Below are positions 26,930-35,585 of a DNA stretch of 64,000 bases, piece after piece. The translations under genes and the position numbers were made by a program. The DNA comes from Lysobacterales bacterium. GTDB taxonomy: Bacteria > Pseudomonadota > Gammaproteobacteria > Xanthomonadales > Xanthomonadaceae. Position 1 is the stretch's first letter; each line of letters starts with the position of its first letter. A model generated the notes under the pieces. That model ran no database searches. It saw only the letters and a program-made list of their open reading frames with translations, and had not been told where the DNA came from. Location: NCBI GenBank assembly GCA_016718605.1, contig JADKCY010000002.1, forward strand, positions 1,738,501-1,802,500, written 5' to 3'.

Positions 26930-29074
26930 TTAAGTCAAACCGACGGGCAATCGGAGAACAAACCGTGCGCCGGCCAGTGGGCGGTTTTCCGCCAGCAATT
27001 GACCGCCGTGTTCTTCGGCGATCTTGCGCACGATGGCGAGACCGAGCCCGGTGCCTTTGGCTTTGGTGGTGCGATAGGGCTCGAACCAACTGGCATCAAA
27101 TCCAGCGGGCAGGCCGGGGCCGTCGTCTTCGACGCTCAGGTCCAACCACTGGCGACCGGCGTCGTCGCGCAGGCGCGTGCTCACCTGCAGTTGAAGCACC
27201 TCGCGTTCGGCGCTGGCTTCTTGAGCGTTCTTCACCAGATTGTGCAGTACCTGACGCAAGCGTCCCTGATCAGCGCGTGGCGTTGGCAGTTCCGCCTGCA
27301 AATCCCGCACGAGCTGTAGGCGCGGATCGCTGTCATATAGATCCAGCACCTCATCCACCAGCCGATTGACGTCGACCGGCTGCAGGTCGAGCTGGGGAGC
27401 GCGTGCGTACTCGCCGAAGGCATTGACCAGCGTTTTCAGTGCATCGACCTGCGCCACGATGGTGTGGGTCGCACGATCAAGCACGTCGGCGTCATCGGGT
27501 TGCAGACGTGGCAGAACGCGGCGGCGCAAGCGCTCAGCGGCGAGCTGGATGGGTGTCAGTGGATTCTTGACTTCGTGCGCGAGTCGTCGCGCCACTTCCG
27601 ACCATGCGGCGTCACGGCGCGCACGATCGATTGCGGTGGTGTCGTCGATGACAATGGCTTGGCCGGCATCGGGTAACCCGGCACCACGCAAGATCAGCAA
27701 TTGGCGTTCAGGCTCGCGGGCCAGACTGGTCTCCTGCCTCCATTCGATCGCGCCATCCTGCAGTCGTTGCAGCGCGCAGTCGATGATCGGTTGGTGCACC
27801 GGAGTTGCTTCGCCAAGGGCGGCCAATGGCAGTCCAAGGTAGTCGCCCACACGCCGTCCAAACAGATCGTCAGCGGCCTGATTGCTGCCACGCAAACGAC
27901 CTTCGCGGTCCAGCACCAGCACGGCCGACGACAGTCGCGACAGCACACTTTCGAGGTAGGCTCGCTGGCGCTCGGTCTCTTCTGCACTGCTGCGCGCGCG
28001 GGCCTGGCTGAGTTGAAGTTCGCGGGTCATCTGGTTGAAGGCGCGCACCAAGAAGCCGAGTTCATCATTGCTGACTTCGGGCAGTTCCTGACCCAGTTGG
28101 CCTTCGCCGACGGCCCGTGCCGCTTGCGCGAGGCGGGTAATCGGCGCGACCACGCGACGCGCCAGATCAAACGCGATCAGCACGGCCAGAAACACCGAGA
28201 TCAGCACCACAAAACTCAAGATCAGCACGAATACTGCTTTCAGGGACTCGCGCAGGAAACCGGCTTGGCGCGTGCCGAAGACGGCAGCTTCGATCCTTGC
28301 GGAGCGTTCCGCGTAGTCACTTGGGACCGCAAACAGGGCCTGCAACAACCGGCCGTTCGGATCGCGCGGCAGTTTGCGCAGGACGCGTACGAAGCTGCCT
28401 TGCGGCAAGCGTTGCAGGCTCACATGGCGACCCGCACTACCAAGCGCCAGCAGAGCGTCTTCCTCAGGTGGGGCGGGCAACAGAAAGGCAGGCTCGGAGG
28501 CCGCCAATGCGGCGACCCGACCATCGGCTTCAAACAGCACCAATTGCGCTGCTTGTACCGCGTCCAGCGCGTCCTCCAATGCCAGCGACGCTCCTAGGGG
28601 CGCATCACGCAGACGTTCCAGCACCTGATCGCTGCGCACATTCGCTTGCGACTCGTGTTCTTGCAGTGCCTGACGCGCGATCGCCAGCGCATCTTCCAGC
28701 GCGGGAACGGAGTTGGCGCGCAGCCAGGTATCCACGGTGGCTTCGATGAAGCGGACGCTGAAGCCGTAGGTCAGCAACACCGGCGGCAGTGCCAGCACCA
28801 GCAACAGAATCAGCAACCGACGTGTTGTACGTGCACCTGGCATGCGTTCGTTGAGTTGGCGACGCAGCTTCCAGAGCCGACTGCCGATCGCCAGTGCCAA
28901 CAGCAGCAAGGCCAGTGCTGCGGCGACGAATACCAGCGGGTAGTAGTGTGCATAGTTGGCGCCCAGACCTTCGGCGTCGGCGGCCAGATACATCGCCGAA
29001 AACAGCAGCACGATCAGGGCAAGTGCGGCCGACGCGGTGCCGAGGCGGCGAGCCCAAGGTTGCCATCGGCTCAT
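26930..29074 (-). CDS. ntrY: NtrY-like sensor histidine kinase
   Basis: A 714-residue inner-membrane kinase. Helices lie at about 12-33, 45-65 and 85-105 (LLILLLVLALPPVLLTYGF), with a periplasmic segment of about 180 residues and a fourth helix near 285-310 (VFVLILSFVVLISVFLAVLI). Then come HAMP (RRVVAPITRLAQAARAVGEG), PAS (about 385-490), a HisKA domain with the phosphoacceptor in RRLAHEVKNPLTPIQLAAER, and HATPase with NLVKNAQEA, VEDDGPGLP and GTGLGLAIV. This order is that of NtrY/NRII-like kinases. Its ATG overlaps the stop of the DUF4390 gene (ATGA), so it is the last gene of the def-fmt-rsmB-DUF4390-ntrY run. The usual partner ntrX is not downstream; a convergent gene is there instead. 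Confidence 0.88.
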   Translation of the reverse strand: MSRWQPWARRLGTASAALALIVLLFSAMYLAADAEGLGANYAHYYPLVFVAAALALLLLALAIGSRLWKLRRQLNERMPGARTTRRLLILLLVLALPPVLLTYGFSVRFIEATVDTWLRANSVPALEDALAIARQALQEHESQANVRSDQVLERLRDAPLGASLALEDALDAVQAAQLVLFEADGRVAALAASEPAFLLPAPPEEDALLALGSAGRHVSLQRLPQGSFVRVLRKLPRDPNGRLLQALFAVPSDYAERSARIEAAVFGTRQAGFLRESLKAVFVLILSFVVLISVFLAVLIAFDLARRVVAPITRLAQAARAVGEGQLGQELPEVSNDELGFLVRAFNQMTRELQLSQARARSSAEETERQRAYLESVLSRLSSAVLVLDREGRLRGSNQAADDLFGRRVGDYLGLPLAALGEATPVHQPIIDCALQRLQDGAIEWRQETSLAREPERQLLILRGAGLPDAGQAIVIDDTTAIDRARRDAAWSEVARRLAHEVKNPLTPIQLAAERLRRRVLPRLQPDDADVLDRATHTIVAQVDALKTLVNAFGEYARAPQLDLQPVDVNRLVDEVLDLYDSDPRLQLVRDLQAELPTPRADQGRLRQVLHNLVKNAQEASAEREVLQLQVSTRLRDDAGRQWLDLSVEDDGPGLPAGFDASWFEPYRTTKAKGTGLGLAIVRKIAEEHGGQLLAENRPLAGARFVLRLPVGLT

Positions 29075-29607
29075 GGTGAGGTCGACTCCCGTAACGAAAA
29101 CACTGCCGACTGCAGGGTCCAGTCCGCGCGATCCAGCAAGGCGGGCAGACGCAATGGCGTCGGGAGTGCGGCTAGATCAAAATAGATGCGCAGGTCTTGC
29201 GCACAATCGGACGTGCCAGCAGGTACCGGAAGACGCACGCGGCGCAACGCAGCCAGCATGGCGCTGCGACGGGCGAAGCGTCGCGGACTGGATTCACCAG
29301 CGCTCCTTCGCTGCAGTTCGTATTCGTCGGTCAAGGGAAAATAGGCCAGCACCAGTTCGGGGTCGTTGCGCGGGTCGCAGCCCTGCAGGGTGTAGCGCAA
29401 ATGCAGCGGAATGCCGTTGGAAAGCGCTTCCAGCATGATGGCGGAGAAGCGCAAGTGCTGTTGAACCTCGAGCGTTTCACGATGAGCGTCCACACGAACG
29501 CGGGCCTGCAGAATCTCGACCCGTTCCGTGGGCGGCGTGGCGCAGGCGAGCAAGCACAGCACAAGGCTGCCACAGAGCGCAAACCGGGAAGGGATCGGCG
29601 CTCGCAT
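29071..29607 (-). CDS. DUF4390 lipoprotein
   Basis: A 178-residue protein of the DUF4390 family, which in this group sits between rsmB and ntrY. The N-terminus is a lipoprotein-type signal with a likely lipobox LLAC at residues 19-22 (LVLCLLACATPP), so the mature protein would be membrane-anchored in the periplasm. Family features include HLRFSAIMLEALSNGIPLHL near residue 52 and a DEYELQRR strand. It begins 10 bases after the rsmB stop, and its own stop overlaps the ntrY start. The family function is unknown; the fixed link to ntrY suggests a role in signalling to that kinase, which is inference. Confidence 0.85.
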   Translation of the reverse strand: MRAPIPSRFALCGSLVLCLLACATPPTERVEILQARVRVDAHRETLEVQQHLRFSAIMLEALSNGIPLHLRYTLQGCDPRNDPELVLAYFPLTDEYELQRRSAGESSPRRFARRSAMLAALRRVRLPVPAGTSDCAQDLRIYFDLAALPTPLRLPALLDRADWTLQSAVFSLRESTSP

Positions 29608-29616
29608 CGTCTGGTC

Positions 29617-30960
29617 TCAGTGCGTCTTGCGCAGCGCGGCGACGAAGAAGCCATCGCCGCCAGCCTCGCCTGGCAGTCGCTGCCAGCCCGCGCCACTCGG
29701 TCGTCCGAAACTGGCATCCAGCAGAATGCTCTCGGCGTCCGTGTGGTCGGCTAGGAACGCGCCCACGGTGTCAGCGTTCTCCGATTTCAGCACTGAACAC
29801 GTCGCGTAAACCAACCGACCTCCGACCGAAAGCAGCGGCCAAAGCGCTTCCAGCAGGCTGCGCTGGCGCTGATGCAGCGCGGGCAGGTCAGACTCGCGAC
29901 GATGCAACAAAATGTCGGGCTGACGTCGAATAACCCCTGTGCCGCTGCAAGGCGCGTCAATCAAGATCCGCTCGAAACGTTGCCCATCCCACCATTGTGC
30001 GACTTGCGCCGCATCGACAGCGCGCAGTTCGGCGGTGACGCCTTGCCGAGCGAAGGCATCCTGCATGCGGCGTACGCGTCGCGCGTCGACATCCAGCGCA
30101 AGAAGGTCGGCCTGTGGACAGAGATCGTGAATCTGCACGGTCTTGCCGCCCGGCGCGGCGCAGGCATCCAGAACCCGTAGACCGGGTTGCAAGTCCATCG
30201 CCCTAACCGCGTTCTGGACAGACACGTCCTGCACGGCGAAATGCCCCTGCGCCCAGCCTGCCAGCAGGGTTGGCAGGCCACTGCCGACCAGCCGCAGGGC
30301 GAGTGGCTGATGGCTGGCCGCCTCGCTTTCCACGCCTTGTGTGCGCCAAGCGGCACGCAGACGCTCAGGATCATCGACACGTGACCGGTTGACCCGAATC
30401 CAGACCGGTGCCTCCGTCGTGTTGGCGGCGAGCACGCCAAGCACGTCATCCGGCCAGTCGCGTTGCAGTTGGAGGTAGAGCCAATCCGGATGACTGAAGC
30501 GCACAGCCGGCAGATCCACACAGCGCGTCGCCAGCACGGCTCTCTCGCGCAGATAGCGTCGCAGAATGGCATTGGACAGGCCGGCCAGTCGCGGGTGCTT
30601 CACGCGTACCGCCTCGACGGTGGCCGCAACGGCCGCGTGCTCGACCAAGCCGAGCGCATCGAGCTGTGCCAAGCCAATCAGCAGGAGCGCGTGAACCTCG
30701 CGCGACGCGGGTGGCAGCGGCTTGTCGAGCAATGCGCTGAGGATGTCGTCGTAGCGACGCAGATGGCGCAGGCTGTGAAAACACAGTGATTCGCAAAGTG
30801 CGCGGTCGCGCGGATCGGCGAGACCACCCAAGGCGCCGGGCAACGCAGACTTCAGGGAATTGCCATCGCGCACCGCCAGCAATACAGCGGCCGCCGTGCG
30901 CCGCACGGCGACGCCGGGGGGAAAGCGCGAGACCGGCGAAGGATGGAGAGAGGCACTCAC
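29617..30960 (-). CDS. rsmB: 16S rRNA (cytosine-967-C5)-methyltransferase RsmB
   Basis: A 447-residue RNA m5C methyltransferase that modifies C967 of 16S rRNA using S-adenosylmethionine. The N-terminal NusB-like domain (about 20-160) includes SALPGALGGLADPRDRALCE. The Rossmann domain has motif I DACAAPGGKT, motif IV APCSGTG with the releasing Cys, and motif VI VYATCSV with the catalytic Cys. The C-terminal GDGFFVAALRK is typical. It starts with a GTG that overlaps the fmt stop (GTGA). The gene lies in the conserved def-fmt-rsmB order. The length is close to E. coli RsmB (429). Confidence 0.97.
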   Translation of the reverse strand: MSASLHPSPVSRFPPGVAVRRTAAAVLLAVRDGNSLKSALPGALGGLADPRDRALCESLCFHSLRHLRRYDDILSALLDKPLPPASREVHALLLIGLAQLDALGLVEHAAVAATVEAVRVKHPRLAGLSNAILRRYLRERAVLATRCVDLPAVRFSHPDWLYLQLQRDWPDDVLGVLAANTTEAPVWIRVNRSRVDDPERLRAAWRTQGVESEAASHQPLALRLVGSGLPTLLAGWAQGHFAVQDVSVQNAVRAMDLQPGLRVLDACAAPGGKTVQIHDLCPQADLLALDVDARRVRRMQDAFARQGVTAELRAVDAAQVAQWWDGQRFERILIDAPCSGTGVIRRQPDILLHRRESDLPALHQRQRSLLEALWPLLSVGGRLVYATCSVLKSENADTVGAFLADHTDAESILLDASFGRPSGAGWQRLPGEAGGDGFFVAALRKTH

Positions 30961-31889
30961 TGCAGCGCTGTCCTCCGTGCGTTCAGATAGTCAGCCACGG
31001 ACTGTACACGTCCACCGTCACGTTGCACGTCGAGCAAGCGCAAAACGCCGTCCGCGCAGGCGAGATCAATACCTTCGCGATCTGCTTTCAACACACTTCC
31101 TGCCGCCTGCCCATGTGAGACGGCCAGCGCCTCGGCGCGATGCACGCGAAGTCGCTCGCCCTGCACATCGATTTCGGCCACTGGCCATGGCGAAAAGGCG
31201 CGAACGCGACGCGCCAAGGAATCGGCGGATTGCTGCAAGTCGAGGCGTGCCTCGGACTTCTCCAATTTGTGTGCGTAGGTCATGCCAAGCGCCGACTGTG
31301 CTTGGGCGACCGGTCGCAAGCCGATGCGCAACAAGGTCAGTCCGTCGTGCATGACCTGTGCGCCCAGTGCTGCCAGCCGATCATGCAATTGGCCGGCAGT
31401 TTCCTGCGCGCCGATGTCGAGGCTGCGACGCAGGAGCACCGGGCCGGTATCCAGACCTTTTGCCATCTGCATCAGGCAAATCCCGGTTTCGCGATCACCG
31501 GCTTCGATGGCGCGTTGGATCGGCGCAGCGCCACGCCAGCGCGGCAGCAGCGAGGCATGCAGGTTCCAGCAGCCGAACGTGGGAATGTCCAGTACCGACT
31601 GCGGCAGGATCAAGCCATACGCCACAACGATCATCAGATCCGGCCGCAAATCGCGTAGCGCGTCCTTTTCGCCAGCCTCCTTGAAGCTGAGCGGTTGACG
31701 CACCTCAATACCGTGCGCCAACGCGCGCGCTTTTACTGGGCTGGGCGTCAGTTGGCGTCCGCGACCCGAAGGTCGATCGGGCTGGGTATAGACCGCAACC
31801 GGCGCGAGGGCATCGTCGATCAAGCGCTGCAGCGGTGGTAACGAAAACTCGGGTGTGCCCGCGAACACGATGCGCAGGGGAGAGCTCAT
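30957..31889 (-). CDS. fmt: methionyl-tRNA formyltransferase
   Basis: A 310-residue enzyme that transfers a formyl group from 10-formyl-tetrahydrofolate to Met-tRNA(fMet) for translation initiation. Key motifs are FAGTPEF at the N-terminus, the active-site run NLHASLLPRWRGAAPIQRA (Asn and His of the catalytic triad), and the catalytic Asp in AKGLDTGPVL. The C-terminal OB-like domain that holds tRNA starts near residue 205 (RVRAFSPWPVAEI). It follows def by 30 bases and overlaps rsmB, so def, fmt and rsmB form a single operon of protein-synthesis genes. Confidence 0.97.
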   Translation of the reverse strand: MSSPLRIVFAGTPEFSLPPLQRLIDDALAPVAVYTQPDRPSGRGRQLTPSPVKARALAHGIEVRQPLSFKEAGEKDALRDLRPDLMIVVAYGLILPQSVLDIPTFGCWNLHASLLPRWRGAAPIQRAIEAGDRETGICLMQMAKGLDTGPVLLRRSLDIGAQETAGQLHDRLAALGAQVMHDGLTLLRIGLRPVAQAQSALGMTYAHKLEKSEARLDLQQSADSLARRVRAFSPWPVAEIDVQGERLRVHRAEALAVSHGQAAGSVLKADREGIDLACADGVLRLLDVQRDGGRVQSVADYLNARRTALQ

Positions 31890-31919
31890 GCAGTACTCCA
31901 GTGGACCAGTGATCGCGTG

Positions 31920-32429
31920 TCAGGCGGCACCGCGTTGCCGTTTGGCAAGGCGCTTTCTGACCAGGTCGCGCTTTAGTGGTGAGAGATAGTCGACGAACAA
32001 TTTGCCGTCCAGATGATCCATCTCGTGCTGGATGCAGATGGCCAGTAGTCCGTCCGCATCCAGCTCAAAAGACTGGCCGTTGCGGTCCAATGCCCTGACG
32101 CGAATCTGATCGGCACGATGGACGTCCGCGAACGTGCCCGGCACCGACAGGCAACCTTCCTGGTAGGTCGTTTCACCCGCCTTGGAAAGAATCTCGGGAT
32201 TGATGAACACGCGTGGCGTGTCCTTCTCCTCCGAGATATCGATCACCATGAAGCGCAAGTGGACGTCCACTTGGCTTGCCGCAAGGCCAATCCCTGGCGC
32301 GGCGTACATGGTTTCAAACATGTCGTCGATCAGAGTTTGCAAAACGGGAGTGAAGTCGGCTGCAGTCACTGCACGGGCCTTGGTGCGCAGTCGTGGGTCA
32401 GGAAACTCGAGAATTGTCAGTAGGCTCAT
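31920..32429 (-). CDS. def: peptide deformylase
   Basis: A 169-residue type 1 peptide deformylase, which removes the formyl group from new proteins. All three family motifs are present: GIGLAASQ, EGCLSVPG (metal-ligand Cys) and QHEMDHLDG (two metal-ligand His and the catalytic Glu). The length matches E. coli Def (169). It is the first gene of the def-fmt-rsmB-DUF4390-ntrY operon and is divergent from the LysM gene, with about 270 bases between. This order is standard in the Xanthomonas group, where the LysM gene and dprA lie on the other side. Confidence 0.98.
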   Translation of the reverse strand: MSLLTILEFPDPRLRTKARAVTAADFTPVLQTLIDDMFETMYAAPGIGLAASQVDVHLRFMVIDISEEKDTPRVFINPEILSKAGETTYQEGCLSVPGTFADVHRADQIRVRALDRNGQSFELDADGLLAICIQHEMDHLDGKLFVDYLSPLKRDLVRKRLAKRQRGAA

Positions 32430-32643
32430 GGCTGGCTCGATGGGGCAGGGCGCGCTCGGCAGAACGCGCCGTCAAAGGTTTGAATGGGGAGTGATTATCC
32501 GCCGTTTGCTGCAACATTCGACCGCGCAGGCCGCAACGCAGACAAAGTGCGCTTCTTCACCCGGGTATTCGTTCGTGTGGTCAGCGCATTGCAAGCTGTG
32601 ATTCACGGCACGTTTTTGGGTCGAACGGGCACAAATGTAAGCT

Positions 32644-32672
32644 TTCGCAAATTCGATGGCATACGTTATAGT
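32644..32672 (+). promoter_or_regulatory. sigma-70-like promoter for the LysM-dprA genes
   Basis: A -35 element TTCGCA (4 of 6 consensus bases) and a -10 element TATAGT (5 of 6) are separated by exactly 17 bases. Transcription would start near 32679, giving a leader of about 23 bases before the ATG at 32702. It lies in the def/LysM divergent region. Confidence 0.6.
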
Positions 32673-32701
32673 GCCAGCAACCTGCTAAATAAATCAGGTA
32701 G

Positions 32702-33859
32702 ATGGCCGCCATGTTTAAAAAATTGCTTTCAGTTTTTGCAGTCGCTGCGCTCACATTTGCGAGTTGCGTGCTCGCGCAGGAACTTCGCGAAGATCACCCG
32801 GACACCTACGTGGTGCAGAAGGGCGACACGCTGTGGGACATTTCCGCGCGTTTCCTCAAGCAGCCTTGGTTGTGGCCAGAAATTTGGCAGGCCAATCCGC
32901 AAATTGAGAATCCGCATCTGATCTATCCAGGTGATGTGATCAGTCTGGCCTATCTCAACGGGCGTCCGCGCTTGACGGTTGATGGTGAGCGCAGCGCGGA
33001 AATACGCCGAGGCACCTCGGAGGCCATTCCGACGATTCCGCTCAGCGATGTCGAGGCCTTTCTGCGCAGTCGCCGTGTTTTGGATGAAGAACCGCGTGAC
33101 CTGCCCTACGTGTTGGCGATAGAAGAAAACCGCTTGCGTGGTGCCTCGGGCCAAGTGGTCTATGTGCGCGGCGCGAACTTTGAGCCTGGCCAGCGCTGGG
33201 CCATTGCGCGACCCAGTGTGATGTTTGCCAAGGTGACGCATCCAGTGATTGGCTCCCCGCGTCGTATCGGCGAGGCTTGGAATCGCGACAAGGGCACACA
33301 GTTTCACTCAACCAAGAATGCGTGGGCATATTACGTAATGCCTGAAAAGCACTTCGACACCTTGGGTTGGGAAATGGCGGATATCGCCACTGGACAGATC
33401 ACCGTGGCCGGCGATCCCGCCACGCTGCTGATCGACGACGAAGGTATCGAAATCAAACAGGGTGATGTCTTGATGCCGATTCTGTCGCCCGCCTATGACC
33501 TGCATTTCATCCCGCACGCGCCGCAGGCCGTACCGGAGGATATGCGTGTACTGGCAGTTACCGATTACCACAGAGTGGGCGGGCCGCGCGATGTGGTTGC
33601 GCTTTCCGCGGGTGCTCGCGAAGGCGTCGAAAATGGTCAGGTCTATTCCCTGTGGGGTGAGGGTGAACATGTGCGTGACGACATTGCGCACCGGACGCGT
33701 TTCGGTGCGGAGGACAACAAGGTCAAGCTGCCCGATGAATTTGCGGGACATGTGATGATCTTCCGTACCTTTGACAAGGTGAGCTACGGCTTGGTCATGG
33801 ACGGTGTCCGGCCGATCCGTACCGAAAACATCGCTAAGGCACCTGTCGAACTGCCTTGA
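32702..33859 (+). CDS. LysM-domain exported protein
   Basis: A 385-residue periplasmic protein. A signal peptide (MFKKLLSVFAVAALTFASCVLA, reading from the second ATG) precedes a LysM domain at about 34-82 (TYVVQKGDTLWDISARF; IYPGDVISL) that binds peptidoglycan glycan strands. About 300 residues follow with no named domain, including RNRL-type beta strands and VTDYHRVGGPRDVVALS; repeated GDVLMP and FRTFDKVSYGLVM segments suggest a beta-rich fold. Start choice is between 32702 and 32711; AGG is 3 or 12 bases upstream, so both are imperfect. Its stop overlaps the dprA start (TTGA). In this group it is a fixed neighbour of dprA. A role in cell-wall maintenance is likely but not shown. Confidence 0.9.
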   Translation: MAAMFKKLLSVFAVAALTFASCVLAQELREDHPDTYVVQKGDTLWDISARFLKQPWLWPEIWQANPQIENPHLIYPGDVISLAYLNGRPRLTVDGERSAEIRRGTSEAIPTIPLSDVEAFLRSRRVLDEEPRDLPYVLAIEENRLRGASGQVVYVRGANFEPGQRWAIARPSVMFAKVTHPVIGSPRRIGEAWNRDKGTQFHSTKNAWAYYVMPEKHFDTLGWEMADIATGQITVAGDPATLLIDDEGIEIKQGDVLMPILSPAYDLHFIPHAPQAVPEDMRVLAVTDYHRVGGPRDVVALSAGAREGVENGQVYSLWGEGEHVRDDIAHRTRFGAEDNKVKLPDEFAGHVMIFRTFDKVSYGLVMDGVRPIRTENIAKAPVELP

Positions 33860-34989
33860 GTCGCGTGACTGACGCTCAACAGCACTGGCTCGCTGCACTG
33901 CGCGCCCCCATCGCGGGGCGCGTTTTGCGTTCTGTGGCCGAGCAATCGTCCGATCTGAGCGCGCTGGCGTCCTTGAGCGTCTCGCAGCGACAGGCGCTGG
34001 GTCTAAGTGAGGAAGCGATACAAGCCTGCCTGCATCCTGATCCCGAACAGTTGGGCAAGGACAGCGAGTGGCTCGCCGATCCGCTCAACCATCTGTTGAC
34101 GTGGGCCAGTGAGGACTATCCGGCGCTGTTGCGGGAGTCCTCTGCGGCGCCGGCAGCGCTGTTTGTGCGGGGCGATCCGCATTGGCTGTGGCACGCGCAG
34201 GTGGCGGTGGTCGGCAGTCGTAATCCGAGTACCGGCGGTGCCGACAATGCGCGTGCCTTTGCAGCGGCGCTGGCACAGGCAGGTCTGTGTGTGACCAGCG
34301 GCCTGGCAGACGGTGTGGATACTGCGGCCCATCGCGCCGCATTGGACGAGGGACACCCCACCATAGCGGTTGTTGGCACAGGTACCGACATCGTCTATCC
34401 AGCGCGCAATCGACAACTTGCCGAGCAGATCGTCAAGCAAGGCTGCGTCGTCAGCGAGTTTCTGCCTGGAACCGGTGCGCGTCCCGATCATTTTCCGCGC
34501 CGCAACCGAATCATTGCCGGTTTGAGTCTCGGCACGCTGGTGGTCGAGGCTGCGGTCAAGAGTGGCGCCTTGATCACCGCGCGTCAGGCCGCTGAACTGG
34601 GCCGCGAGGTGTTCGCGATTCCTGGCTCGATACACAATCCGATGGCGCGCGGCTGTCATCAGTTGATTCGCGAAGGTGCATTGCTGATCGAGCATGTGCA
34701 GGACGTGCTGGTTGCCATCGGACCCGCGGCGCAACGTCTGGGTACCACGCTGAAAGCGCGGCTGCAGCAGAACGAGGAAACGGGCTCAGGACGCGGTTTG
34801 GCCCCGCCCTCCGAAGATCCTGACTATCAACGCCTGCGCGCCGCACTGGGACATGACCCGGTGGCATTAGACGTTTTGTCCGCGCGCAGCGGGTTGACCG
34901 TCGCAGCCCTATCCTCCATGCTGCTTTTGCTGGAGCTGGAGGGCATTGTGCACGCTTCGCATGGCCGTTACTCGCTCCGTATGACCTGA
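33856..34989 (+). CDS. dprA: DNA-processing protein DprA
   Basis: A 377-residue protein that loads RecA on incoming single-stranded DNA in natural transformation. The Rossmann core (about 105-310) shows the family signatures VVGSRNPSTGG, SGLADGVDTAAH, GTGTDIVYPARN, SEFLPGTGARPDHFPRRNR and SGALITARQAAELGREVFAIPG in pieces. A C-terminal winged helix follows (PVALDVLSARSGLTVAALSS). The start is a TTG overlapping the LysM stop; the GTG at 33865 is an alternative. Its presence suggests the organism can take up DNA, though other competence genes are not in the window. Confidence 0.97.
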   Translation: MSRVTDAQQHWLAALRAPIAGRVLRSVAEQSSDLSALASLSVSQRQALGLSEEAIQACLHPDPEQLGKDSEWLADPLNHLLTWASEDYPALLRESSAAPAALFVRGDPHWLWHAQVAVVGSRNPSTGGADNARAFAAALAQAGLCVTSGLADGVDTAAHRAALDEGHPTIAVVGTGTDIVYPARNRQLAEQIVKQGCVVSEFLPGTGARPDHFPRRNRIIAGLSLGTLVVEAAVKSGALITARQAAELGREVFAIPGSIHNPMARGCHQLIREGALLIEHVQDVLVAIGPAAQRLGTTLKARLQQNEETGSGRGLAPPSEDPDYQRLRAALGHDPVALDVLSARSGLTVAALSSMLLLLELEGIVHASHGRYSLRMT

Positions 34990-35041
34990 TCGACGGTCCG
35001 ACAGATGCAGTCCGTGCCTCGCCCAGCGCGTTGGAGGATGG

Positions 35042-35521
35042 ATGAAAGAGACTGTGCTGGACGTTCTGTTGTACTTGTTCGAAAACTATTTCTACGCCGA
35101 CCCGGACGCGGTGCGTGATCGCGACTCGATGCAGGCCGGACTGCTGCAGGCGGGATTCAGCCCGGCAGAAATCAGCAAAGCGTTTGTGTGGCTGGAGGAT
35201 CTGCGCCAGCTCGAACACCATGAGTTGCCATCGATACAAGCCGATTGCGGACCGGTGCGGGTGTATTGCAGTAACGAGCTCACGCGGCTTGACGCGGATA
35301 GTCGCGGTTTCTTGATGTTTCTGGAGCAAAACGGCGTGCTGGATCCGCTGCAGCGCGAACGTGTGATCGACCGCATCATGGCGCTGGAACAGCCCGAAGT
35401 GGACCTCGACGATCTCAAATGGGTGGTGCTGATGGTGCTGTTCAATCAGCCTGGGACCGAGGCGGCGTTTGCATGGATGGAAAGCCACATGTTTGCGGGC
35501 GACCCGTTGGCGACCCACTGA
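35042..35521 (+). CDS. smg: DUF494 family protein Smg
   Basis: A 159-residue small, acidic, helical protein of the Smg/DUF494 family, which sits beside dprA in many gammaproteobacteria. Features include KETVLDVLLYLFENYF at the N-terminus, the helix LLQAGFSPAEISKAFVWLED, and the C-terminal EVDLDDLKWVVLMVLFNQPG. GGAGG lies just upstream of the ATG. The length is normal (E. coli Smg has 157). The biochemical role is unknown. Confidence 0.95.
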   Translation: MKETVLDVLLYLFENYFYADPDAVRDRDSMQAGLLQAGFSPAEISKAFVWLEDLRQLEHHELPSIQADCGPVRVYCSNELTRLDADSRGFLMFLEQNGVLDPLQRERVIDRIMALEQPEVDLDDLKWVVLMVLFNQPGTEAAFAWMESHMFAGDPLATH

Positions 35522-35585
35522 TAACGGCAGATGACACCTTTGCCAAACCTCGCCATTTCTTGAAGTTGTCAATGGAGCATGCGGC

